A DNA stretch of 64,000 nt from Trichopria drosophilae (Eukaryota; Arthropoda; Insecta; Hymenoptera; Diapriidae): positions 145,132,001 through 145,196,000 of the forward strand of contig CM059584.1 of assembly GCA_030407085.1 (NCBI GenBank), in the 5' to 3' direction. The notes below the pieces were generated by a model. The model ran no database searches and was not told the DNA's origin. It worked only from the letters and a program-made list of their open reading frames with translations. Shown here piece after piece: positions 44,853 to 55,765 of this stretch. Positions within the stretch are counted from its first letter, which is position 1. Every line of letters begins with the position of its first letter. Position numbers and translations under genes: made by a program.

Positions 44853-47800
44853 ATGGATCCGGTGTGGTTGATCAGGCAGACGATTTTGGACCCCTCCGGG
44901 GCCCCGTCCAGGCCCAAAAATCCTTTTCCCAGACGCCCCTGGTTACGAGACAACGCTGCCGCCGCAACTCCTGCCGGTAACATCGGCATCAAGGGAATCA
45001 TTGCAGGTAAATTACCTTTTGATCCCCACCCACTCTTCCTCCCCCCCCCCCCCTCCACTCATCCTTTTTGGGCGTTATTTATTTTTCTAGATTTTTTCAC
45101 AGCTCCGATTTCAAATGACATTTTTCAGGTTAGGAATCGAGCCCTTTAAATGACGTGCATTTGTTATTGTCTGATTTTTTGAAAAAATACAATTTTTTTA
45201 TTTTGACCTACTTTGTAATTTTATCAATTTTGTACTTATAGTGGGTTTTGTACATTTTTGACAAAAGTTATGATTATCATTTTATTAATACGAGGGTCGC
45301 AGAGAGAGAAATTAAAATGAGTTACGAAATATGTTAATTAAGAGGGCAATGACCTCTTCATCTTGTGTTTATTAGGAATTTTACTTTTTTAGGACATTAC
45401 TCTTTTATTTTAATATCCAGTTTACTATAAGAATTATTTTAATTTATATTCCTGTCATACTTCAAGCATGACCTAGTCATTTCTTCAATGCAGAAACATA
45501 CGGTTTAAATATTTGAAATTCATTTTACCGTATTACTTTAGATTAATGTTCATATGCAAGTCAACACTAAAGAAATATCTAAAGACAACGCCTTTAAGTG
45601 TGATTATAGACTACCTAAAATAAAATTGAGGGTAGCAAAACTAAATTAAACTAATCAAATCTAGTCCAACGGATAAAAGAGACGAGATACAGAAAGTCAG
45701 TCTCGTCCCGAAGTTATTTAAATATTTAAAAAAAAAAAATATCTTATTTATATGTAATATATATTTTCTACGGATAAGGACCAAGGTCCTCGTGGAGATT
45801 TATTTATACATTATGTATCCATTAAACTATATAAAAAAATTGTATTTTAGTTGTAACATATGCATGAAATAAAGTTATTATTATTATTATCCTTAAAAAG
45901 TATCGTAAAATCATATAAGGTTTGTGGGTCTCTTTAATATCTAAGATGATTCATAATTATCGTTACTTATTATAATTCGATAAATCGTATATAATTTATT
46001 ATATGAATTTAGAGACATTTATTTAATTATCTCAACCTTTAAATTAAGTTTTGCTTTAAATCATAAAAAGTATTCATTGGATTAATGTTGACATAAAATC
46101 GTACAATAAATCTACTTCACGCATGAGAAATTATATACTCTATTCTAGTATTTCTCTTTATTCATACACCAAAAATAGATTCTTTTGTGTAAACGTACAA
46201 TTCTATTTCACAAAATGAATTAGTGAATTTTAATATTCTCTTTCGTGCTTAATCGAAAAGAATTTCAAGCCTACTCCCATAATTATTGTACGGTTAGAAA
46301 AACGTTTTGTGCAAAGTTTAAGTACTTAACCTTATAATGAGACTGTATACAGATAATTAAATTAATAAAAAAGATTAATTTATGCGACAGTGGTGACGAT
46401 AATTTTCTCATTATCATGTATAACGTATTTGTAGGCCATATGTGATTATTACAAATATATACGTCTACATTTGTGTGGCATAAATACTTTACACAGCAGT
46501 GTAAAACACAATTGTAAATGAATAAATTATTTAACATCAGTCATTTTAATTTAAACATTTTTTTTGTTATACTGAAATTGTGCTAAGTCATTTCAGATTG
46601 TAATTGATATGTTTAATATTGTCAAAAGTAGTTCTTAACATTATTAACAATATTTTATAATATAATTAATAATGTGAAATAATTTTACTTTTTAAAAGTT
46701 TAACTGGAAATACATTTTTTATATCATTCAATAACTTTTTATGTTTCTTTTTTCCATTTTTTATTATAGATAATCACTCTAAAGTTTCAACAAAAAATTT
46801 GTGTATGATTTCCTAGTCTTATTATGACACCCGAAAAGTTTTTTGTTTTTATGTTAATCATCTCAGAAAATTTTAGGTAAATAGTTTTTTATCATGATTT
46901 TGTAAGTTTTAGTTGCTATAAAAAAATTTTTCTGTAAAATAGGTTTTATTTGTAACAAATATTGTTTTTAGAAATAAATCTGAAGAGTGTTAGTTATTTT
47001 TTCGTTTCAAATAAAAAAAAAGACGTAATCAGTTAAAGGACCGTTTTACTAAGAAACTTGATGTATAAATTTGAAAATAAGCGGTTAAGAAAATTGACAT
47101 TTAAATGTTATATAAAACTTCATTCATCATGATGTTGCAGATTAAGAAAAATTTATAAGTATTTTTAAATTTTATGTGCAATCAGTTTTCTTTGAAATTG
47201 TTTTCTGTAACAAAGTAATTGGAATTGTTCCAAATTTGATCGTTAGCTGGGTAAGAATTGTAGAAATAAGACTAGTGATGCGTGTCGAAAGTCTTGAAAT
47301 CGACCTTGAGATAAAGAGGTCTTGTACTGGAATTGTCACAGTTAGCGAGTGACACTTGATTATTCTTAAACAGATGTCCATGATATGTCATACAATTATT
47401 TAAACAAAAATTCATTTATAATGTATAAATTTTTCTGCAAAACAGTACAAGTATTCTAAAAGAAATATTCAGTTTTTATTTGTATTATTATTTTTATTAT
47501 TATTTTATTTATATTTTAAGCTTTACATTTATTTTTATCTCGAAAAAAAAATTTATAGTTTAATAATAAATAAAAGTTGTAGCAAAAAATATTGAAGTAC
47601 ATCTTTTTTATTATTTGTTCAATTTTAAAAAATACTTAAGTTTAATTTGGAATTAAACAAAAATTTATACATTATAAATGAATTTTTGTTTAATTCCAAA
47701 TTAAACTTAAGTATTTTTTAAAATTGAACAAAATAATAATTGTACAAAAATTTATACATTATAAATGAATTTATGTTTAATCCCAAATTATACTTAAGTA

Positions 47801-50800
47801 TTTTTTAAAATTGAACAAAGAATAAAAAAGATGTACTTCAATATTTTGTTGTTAGAACTTTTATTTATTATTAAACTATACATTTTTTTCGAAATATAAA
47901 TAAATGTAAAGCTTAAAATATAAATAAAATAATAATATAAATAAAAACTGAATATTTCTTTTAGAATACTTGTACTGTTTTGCAGAAACCATTGACTGAT
48001 ATAAAGACCTTGGTGGTCTGCGCGAACAAAATGAAAGTAATTGCATTCCATGGTCATTTACAATAATAGCAAAATAGTAATGACTAAAAGTTTAATTACT
48101 TTGTATTATATCTGTTACTTTAAATTATTTAATATTATTTTTGCGAACATTTATTTAAAATCAATAAAAACCTGCAAATGAATCTGACCAAAAGATTCAT
48201 AATAAATAAATTAAGAAATGTTTATTTTGGACTTTTTTTCGGTTCCATTAATTGATTTTTGGTCCTTGTTTGGACCTTAACTTTAATTAATAGACAGAAG
48301 TTTATATGTTTAAAAAAATTAATTTATTGTCAGACGATTGAAAGAGATTTTTGTTTTGTTTGTTTATTAATTTTAAGCCCTGGATAAAACCATTAGGTTC
48401 ATTTATTATAAGTATTTATAATTTCCCTCAATCGTCAGATGATAAATTCTACAGAATAGATAAAATCTCTTTCAATTGTCTGTGTTATACCTTCTATACA
48501 GGGTGATCCTTTTGTCTTTGCCAACCGGCTAATAGTGGATTCCTGAGTTGATTCTAAGTAACTTTTTCCTGTACCAAAATTCCGATCTGAGACTCAGAAG
48601 TGAAGAGCCATTAAAATTTAGAAAAAAAATTACTTTCTTTGCAATAACTCGACTTCTTTTCAAGTTATTGCAATTAATGAGGGCTCATTTTCAAGCTTTT
48701 TTTAAGCCCTACGTTTCATTCCGAAGAACATTTGTCCTGCGATGAATATTTCTGAAGTTATGGCCTCGAAAATGGTAAAAAAGGCCAATTTTTGCGGTTT
48801 TTCGCATCTAACTCATTTTGCAAAATAGCTAACGAAATGTCAGACTACAAAAAGTTGTAGAGTTTGAAAAGACGAAGAATTTGCCCCCTCATATGTTCAT
48901 TTTTAGTTAAAATTGAGTCCGCGGGAACACTCTTAATGTCGTAGAATTGGTGACAAACCCACATCGTCAGTACCAAACGCGTTTTCCGAACATATAAGGG
49001 GGAAAATTCTTCGTCTTTTCAAACTCTACAACTTTTTGTAGTCTGACATTTCGTTAGCTATTTTGCAAAATGAGTTAGATGCGAAAAACCGTGAAAATTG
49101 GCCTTTTTTACCATTTTTGAGGCCATAACTTCAGAAATATTCATCGCAGGACAAATGTTCTTCGGAATGAAACGTAGGGCTTTAAAAAAAGCTTGAAAAT
49201 AAGCCCTCATTCATTGCAATAACTTGAAAAAAGCAGAGTTATTGCAAAAAAAATAATTTTTTTTCCTAAATTTCAATGGCTCTTCAATTAAATTCTGAGT
49301 TTCAGATCGGAATTGTGGTACAGGAAAAAGTTACTTAGAATCAACTCAGGAATCCACTATTAGCCAGTTGGCATATAGACAAAAGGATCAACCTGTGTAC
49401 TGCTGATCTACCAACAACTCGAAATACGACTTCCGTTACATTTGCTGATGATACTGCTTTAATTGCAACGCATAATGATCCACAAATTGCTTCCAAAATT
49501 TTACAACGAGCTCTAAATAAGGTGCAAAAATGGTTTGTAAAATGGCATGTAACAGCCAATGAAAGCAAATCAGTACATGTGACCTTTACTACACTTAAAG
49601 ATACATGTCCACCTGTATATATTAACAACTCCCCAATACCGCCATCCGAAGTGGCAAAGTATCTTGGAATTCACCTGGATCGCAAGTTAAACTGGAAGCT
49701 ACATTTCTTCACAAAAAGGAAACAACTCGGTCTCAAACTTAGGCAAATGTTTTGGTTATTTGGAAGAAAGTCACAGCTATCAACTAAAAACAAAATTTTA
49801 TTGTATAAAACCATTCTGAAACCCATTTGGACTTATGGTATACAATGTGTAGTATGGGAAATACTACAGCGATTCCAGTCGAAAGTACTTAGGATGATAG
49901 CCAACGTTCCATGGTTTATAAGAAATGAAGATATTCACCAGGACCTACAGATTCCAACCATTAAAGAAGAAATAAAAAAATATAGCGACAGAGTAAAAAA
50001 TCACCCGAATCCCTTAGCTAAAAATCTCATGACTTCCACATGTAAGATTAGAATATTAAATATGAAGATTCCAACGGACTTATTAAAATAAACAACATTC
50101 ATTCTGTATTATCAATTAAGATGTTTGTGAAATAATATTATAATACCATCAACCTACTAAACATAAGCAATATCCAGACAACAACCATCATTGCGAGAAT
50201 TAGATCTTTTTATTACTGTTATTAAATTGTATTTTATGTAAATTTTTCTATTTTCATAGTCTATTACTTATCCATACTTCAAATATTCTTTTTTATGTTA
50301 TTATTACTATTATTATTATCTTTGTTATTATTGCCATATATTTTATATTCTTTATGTACATGAAGGGTTTTGCCCGTTTATTAATAAAATCAATAAATAA
50401 ATAAAGTTCCCATGTTAAATTAATTCTTTTTATATTATTAATGGAATTATTGTTGAAAGGGCTCATCAATGGGTGTCTTAATTCAATTGTTGTAAATATT
50501 ATTTATTGCCATTATTGTTGGCAGATTGTAATAACTTGGGAAAGAAGAAAAAAAAAGAAAAAAAAATTGTCTGACAATAAATTAATTTTTCTGAATAATA
50601 GTCTGAATAGTAGACTTCTGTCTATTAATTAAGATTAAGGTCCATAACAGGTACCAAACCCGGTGACAAACAAGAATAAAAAATCCATTAACAAAACCGA
50701 AAAAAGTCCAAAGTAAACATTTCTTGATTTATTTAAAAATATTCACAGTTCGAAGTAACAGCAAAAAATCCTGTAAATTTAATTCGTAATAAAGCAACTT

Positions 50801-52723
50801 AAAAAAATAATTTGTAGTAATAAAATTATTTCCTTCTCTCTATAGGTGGTATAACGGGAGGTATTGAAATTTGTATTACATACCCAACCGAGTATGTTAA
50901 GACACAATTGCAACTGGACGGAAAAGCCGGTGCAGGAAAAGAGTATGCAGGAATAGTAGATTGTGTGAAAAAAACTGTTAATAGACACGGAGTCTTGGGT
51001 TTATACCGAGGATTATCAGTGTTATTGTACGGTTCAATTCCGAAATCTGCCGTTAGATTCGGTTCGTTTGAAACGGTAAAAAAGCAATTGGTGAACGAGC
51101 AAGGAAACCTAACACCTCAGACCCGACTATTAGCAGGTCTTAGCGCAGGTGTTTGCGAAGCCATTTTTGCAGTCACTCCCATGGAAACGATTAAGGTGAA
51201 GTTTATCAACGATCGAAGGTCACCTAATCCACGATTTAAAGGATTCGCACATGGTGTAGGGCTTATAATTAAGGAAAGCGGTAAGCACATACTTATTGGG
51301 AAATCACTAATCTATCATTTTTTTAAAGTGTAATCATAATGACTTTAAGATATTTTGAATTGTAAATACAAACAGTAGATAAAAATAGTTTCATGGTATT
51401 TTTCTGTTTACGAAAGCAATGAAAGAATTTATATTTTTACTTTTATTATAGTAAAATTCCTTGATTTAGAATAAATATTCAGATTAAATCGTATTAATTA
51501 TACAAATATCGAAAGTTATTTCCTGATGTTGTAGAATAGGGAAAGTAATAAACAAAGATTCTCTTTCATTCTTTGAATTTACTCTTTCATATTATTTGAT
51601 TGCGCAACTCTTGAAATTCAAGTAAAACCATTTTTTAATTCATTATTCAGATATGAATACATTAAATTTTCTATATATGTAAATCAGACGAAGATGTAAT
51701 ATATAGCCCTTATCTATTATTGAGTAATATGAACTGGCAGATAAATAAACATGATAAGAAATTGATAGCTGCAGGGGGTTTCACTGGAAGTGAAAACGAT
51801 GTTATGAGATGTTGCAATTATACTCATGTTTTTTATTCTAAAATTTAAAAACAAGGTCTATTGTATCGTATTTATAGATATTCATTCTACAGGACTGATA
51901 AATAATGAATTTTTATGGATAACTTTTTCTAAAAATGTTATTTTACAAAATGCCCATTTTGAAATATTAAAATCCATAGCAATTGATATTTATAGATTGT
52001 TTTGTTCTTTTCGTAAATTTTCTCGAATAACAAAACAAAAGTTTGAAGAAGCTCAGGAATGAAAACTTGTAAACATTTTCATCTCAAGCTTATCTTTGCT
52101 TAATTAAATATTGATTTTATTATATTGTAATGCTAGTCGCAGCAAAGATAACATTGTGCGGAAAGAAAAATTTGACATCGATACATGATAAAGAAAACAT
52201 GTATATTTTGTTAAATTTGCAAGACATATATGAATATTTATTGCCTAGGTTTCAGAGGCATTTATCAAGGTTTAGCACCGACAATAATGAAACAAGGTTC
52301 GAACCAAGCAATTAGATTTTTTGTAATGGAAACATGTAAAGACTGGTACAAAGGTGGCGACAAAGATAAGACAGTACCGAAACTAGTCGTCGGTGCATTT
52401 GGAGCAGTCGCCGGAGCTGCTTCGGTATACGGAAATACACCGATTGATGTTGTCAAAACTAGAATGCAGGTACGCAAATTTACCGCAAATGACTTTCAAT
52501 ACTCGTGTATAGGAAATATTACATTTTTTTTAATCTGCAGGGATTGGAGGCATCTAAGTACAAGAATACTTGGGATTGCACCGTTCAGATTTGGAAGAAC
52601 GAAGGGCCAACAGCATTCTACAAAGGGACGGTTCCTAGATTAAGTCGCGTTTGTCTCGATGTTGCCATAACATTCATGATCTACGACTCATTCATGGAGA
52701 TTTTCCAAAAAGTTTGGCCTTGA
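44853..52723 (+). CDS. sea: Mitochondrial citrate (tricarboxylate) carrier, SLC25A1 type
   Basis: Four coding exons: 44853-45006, 50846-51280, 52249-52469, 52541-52723. All introns are GT-AG (5839, 968, 71 bp) and the spliced frame gives 330 residues. It exchanges mitochondrial citrate for cytosolic malate across the inner membrane, supplying acetyl-CoA for lipid synthesis and histone acetylation. Three mitochondrial-carrier repeats show signature motifs PTEYVK (65-70), PMETIK (163-168) and PIDVVK (261-266). Family-specific stretches are [55 protein letters not shown] and [16 protein letters not shown]. The first ~45 residues are a basic, Pro/Arg-rich extension, longer than the human presequence, presumably for mitochondrial delivery. 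ATG 44853 lies in GAAAATGG with no better downstream choice in exon 1. Expression may respond to the E-box/CRE just upstream. Confidence 0.97.
45007..45639 (+). other. Citrate-carrier intron 1, proximal part
   Basis: Starts with the GTAAAT donor, then a homopolymeric C run at about 45041-45052. The rest is A+T-rich with no recognisable element. Confidence 0.5.
45640..45892 (+). repeat. LINE-like 3' UTR remnant in intron 1
   Basis: GATAAGGACCAAGGTCCTCGTGG (about 45773-45795) forms a small hairpin and is followed, after about 80 bp, by GAAATAAAG and a (TTA)n run ending near 45891. A 3' hairpin plus simple-repeat tail is typical of R1/RTE/I-like LINE insertions. No coding part remains. Confidence 0.5.
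45893..47431 (+). other. Citrate-carrier intron 1, A+T-rich, nothing recognised
   Basis: No repeat or gene recognised. Minus-strand frames (46283-46537, 47172-47381) lack domains. Confidence 0.4.
47432..47987. repeat. ~555 bp palindrome in intron 1
   Basis: TTTCTGCAAAACAGTACAAG on the left is mirrored at the right edge. Long A+T-rich arms follow, including GAAGTACATCTTTTTTATT and AATACTTAAGTTTAATTTGG blocks. The centre contains a direct and inverted duplication of the ACAAAAATTTATACATTATA segment. The minus-strand frame 47794-48057 lies largely in the right arm and is not a gene. Confidence 0.85.
48497..49397. mobile_element. 0.9 kb long-armed palindrome in intron 1
   Basis: The left end ACAGGGTGATCCTTTTGTCT is mirrored by AGACAAAAGGATCAACCTGT. 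Arms of about 400 bp pair closely (AGTTACTTTTTCCTGTACCA, CATTCCGAAGAACATTTGTC, CAACTTTTTGTAGTCTGACA) around a loop near 48910-48985. TA occurs on both sides, but the exact ends are uncertain. Non-coding; the frame 48548-48745 is a shadow. Confidence 0.87.
49399..50405 (+). pseudogene. Jockey-like LINE reverse-transcriptase C-terminal fragment with 3' tail
   Basis: Open from 49399 to TAA at 50089-50091 (about 230 codons). It starts [20 protein letters not shown], so the catalytic F-A-D-D box is present, followed by [36 protein letters not shown] and [15 protein letters not shown]. This is the standard order of Jockey-clade reverse transcriptases after motif C. The N-terminal two thirds, endonuclease and ORF1 are missing, so it is inactive. 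The 3' UTR ends GAAGGGTTTTGCCCGTTTAT and (AATA)n near 50405. Few breaks suggest moderate age. The 0.9 kb palindrome sits directly at its 5' edge. Confidence 0.88.
50406..50845 (+). other. Citrate-carrier intron 1, distal part and acceptor
   Basis: Contains the right arm of the 48207-50735 element (50560-50735) and an A-rich patch at 50540-50570. The intron ends CTTCTCTCTATAG at 50845, a good acceptor. Confidence 0.6.
51281..52248 (+). other. Citrate-carrier intron 2
   Basis: 968 bp of A+T-rich sequence from GTAAGC to TGCCTAG. No repeat, ORF with domain or RNA gene was recognised. Confidence 0.6.
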
Positions 52724-53300
52724 GAAAGTTCAGTTGGATAAGTCAGGTGGTTCAGCATGAAACTGGGCGGAAGGAAAAGATTACATTACAGCCGGTACTG
52801 GAATGAGTTTGAAAAATTCACAAGACAATTAGAGTAAGATTTTTTTCGTATGCTTTGGAACTACGTAAGATTTAATACTTGTGGTTTCTCCGATCGAAGA
52901 TGAAACACTAAGGCACCATTTTTTCTTTGAGACTGACCAAATGGAATGTTCTGATTAGGATGCGAGAATTTTCTGGTACAGTTTTTGATAATTAAGATGA
53001 AATTATATTTTCAGAGATGATGCTTTATACAATTATGCGGTACATGTCAGATAAGCAGAGATTTCTATTGAACAGTGGAGCGAACGCATTTTTTTTTAAA
53101 GTTATTCGTCAAAAATTAATTTAGGTACTCGTCTAATAAAATTGTTAATTTATTATATAAAGATTTATTTTATTATTTGAATTTGTTACTTTATAAATGT
53201 GAAACATTGTTTTATTTTATATTAAAAACATTATTTTAAAACGCGAGATCTAAGTGATAATTCATTAAATGGATTAAAACTTGATAATAAAATTGTAAGT
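52724..53300 (+). other. Citrate-carrier 3' UTR (estimated)
   Basis: The sequence after TGA 52721-52723 runs to an AATAAA at 53286-53291. Earlier ATAAA-like words around 53150-53220 could also serve, so the end is approximate. Confidence 0.5.
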
Positions 53301-54379
53301 ATTTATTTTCGATAAAATGTAGCGTTCGCACCTCTGCAATGCCGACTGGAAACGAAATTAATTTTTTATATAAAAGAATGAATGATACAATTGTAGAGAA
53401 GAATGTAAGGATTACGAATCGTATTTATGGATTGGATTTTATACAGACTCGATGAGTGTGCAAAATTTGCTTTTGATGCATTACACGTCTTCGACTTTCA
53501 ACAATGTGGCATATGCTGTGTTTGTTGTGCCATAAAGCGATAGGTTTACACTTGTTGAGAGAAGAAAATGAAGCATTCCAGTGCAATCTTATCACAGATC
53601 CTTTCTTACGTACCTACTGTAATTTATTCAAAGATTTTTACACAGCTTTTTTACATTCCACGAGAAAATTTAGCAAAGATGTATACTTTTACCGTTCTGT
53701 TTACTGTTAGTTATTTTACTGTAACTTATTAACTTCGAAGATTGTATTGTTTTCAAAAGACAATAATTATATAATTCGACTACTGTTGGAAACAAACGAT
53801 GACTCAAAGATTATTTTCATTTATCCTTTACTTCTTTTTCCTTTCATTAAATAAATGTTTCCGCAGTGATGGTAAGACGCTACTTTTTCTTTCAAGATTC
53901 TATACTCATTTTTGTATTCAGATTTAAAATATGTGTTTCGCAATATAGATGTATTTTATTCTTAAAAATCATCATTTCATTTTCCACACAAATATAAATT
54001 CCAACAGTTCAACGACACAACAATAAAAAACACAAACAGTTATCATCTGAGTCAATATTTTCACTCTTCCTAATAACAAGGAAATATTGATTCAGCGCAG
54101 AGTGAAATATCACGTAAGCTGTTCTTAATTTCTCAAGTGCTAGCAACAGTTATTATCATTCTAATGAAATTGTTATTCCACGAATTTTAGATAAGGCAGA
54201 ATTTGAAATAAATCGTCACCTATTTTCTTTGCAACTTTTAGGATTTTTTTCACTATACCTTTTAACGTCGAGACGAATTTGTCCCGTTACATTGAATTTT
54301 TTAGTGAAGTCGAATCAAACAATTATTTAGACAAAAGTTATTCAGGATAAGTGGGTAATTGTAATAATATATAATAAGA
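53301..54379. other. Intergenic, no feature recognised
   Basis: A frame at 53504-53710 has no recognisable domain. Otherwise A+T-rich sequence. Confidence 0.4.
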
Positions 54380-55765
54380 ATAATAACTTTGACCTTGAGG
54401 TTACTTTTCAAGGTAATTTGAAGGTCAAAGTTATTTTTCTAATAGGAACCCCATTTTTTACTCCGGATTCGGAAAGACCGGAAAGTTTCACATCCGGAAT
54501 GGTAGCATACACATTTCTAGAGTGACCTTAATTAAATAGGTCAAATCAAGGTTAAATATGAAAAATTCACCTGAAAGTTGTTTTCTCGATATTTTTGACG
54601 TCACTTGCCTTTAATAATGAATTGGCTCTTTTGGAGTCATTTTTCAAGGTAATTTGAAGGTCAAAGTTATTTTTGTTGTGGAAATCCAAATTTCTTATGC
54701 CGGATTTGGAAAGAACATGAAATTTTACGTCCGGAAATGTAGTTTATAATTTTTAGTGACCTTAAACAGTTCAAATCAAGGTCAAATATAAAATATTCTA
54801 AAAGATGTTTTTTTTTTTAATTTTTCATTGTTCAGTAATGTTCAGTCAAACGTTGCTCATGAAAAAGATCGTCACCTGGCGGCAATAATAACTTTGACCT
54901 TTTGAAGTAATTTTTCAAGGTAATTTGAAGGTCAAACTTATTTTTGTTATGGGAATCAAAATTTCTGGTGCTGGCTTTGGAAAGAACATGAAATTCTACG
55001 TCCGGAAATGTAGTTCATAATTTTTTAGTGACCTTAAACAGTTCAAAGCAAGGTCAAATATAAAATATTCTAAAAGATGTTTTTTTTTTTAATTTTTCAT
55101 TGTTCAGTAATGTTCAGTTAAACGTTGCTCATGAAAAAGATCGTCACCTGACGGCAATAATAACTTTGACCTTTTGAAGTAATTTTTCAAGGTAATTTGA
55201 AGATCAAAGTTATTTTTGTTTTATGAGAATCCCAATTTCTGATGCCGGATTCGGAAAGAGAAGGAAATTTCTTGTTCGCAGCGGTATAATTTATACATTT
55301 TGCGAATGACCTTAAATAGGTCAAATCAAGGTCAAATTCGAAAAATCCATTTAAAAGGCTGTTTTTTGCAATTTGTTAGTTCAGACGAAAGCTGTTCATG
55401 AACAAAAATGGTCCCCGAGCTTTAATAATAACATTGTACTTTTGGAGTAATTTTCAAGGTAATTTGGAGGTCACAGTTATTTTTGTTTAATAGAAATCCC
55501 AATTTCTGATGTCGGATTCGGAAAGAAGGAGAAATTTCACTTATAGAATAGTAGTTTATAATTTTGTAGAGTATGGGTCAAATCAAGGTCAAATATGAAC
55601 AAGCTGCTTTTTTTCAATTTTTGAAGTTTTAGCGAGGTTCAGACAAAAATTCACGTAATTGCAATGACAACTTTGATTTTGGGAGTCAATTTTCAAGGTT
55701 GCTTGAAAGTCAAAGTTTTTTTTTAAAAATGGGAATCCACATTTTTGGCACCGGATTTGAGGTCA
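54380..55765 (+). repeat. Six-unit tandem array rich in AGGTCA half-sites
   Basis: The landmark CAAGGT(A/T)(A/G)(T/C)TTG recurs at 54409, 54645, 54916, 55188, 55455 and 55694, so units are 236-272 bp. Each unit has AACTTTGACCTT, then AATTTGAAGGTCAAAGTTATTT, a GAATCC...GGATT(C/T)GGAAAGA segment, AGTGACCTTAAA and GGTCAAATCAAGGTCAAAT. I count about eighteen AGGTCA/TGACCT words, several as TCAAGGTCA. The third and fourth units are the most alike. No coding capacity. Confidence 0.88.

Larger units (their letters stand above)
48207..50735. mobile_element. TIR element in intron 1 holding later insertions
   Basis: The left part (48207-48345: AAGAAATGTTTATTTTGGAC, TTTTTTTCGGTT, AATTAATAGACAGAAGT, AATTAATTTATTGTCAGAC) is mirrored at 50560-50735. 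Between them lie a small hairpin (48333-48482, ends CAGACGATTGAAAGAGATTT), a 0.9 kb palindrome and a LINE fragment. Confidence 0.75.

Noticed and set aside
44853..45149. 98-codon single-exon reading of the citrate-carrier start
   Set aside because: It reads through the donor at 45007. Splicing to 50846 gives the conserved carrier sequence instead.
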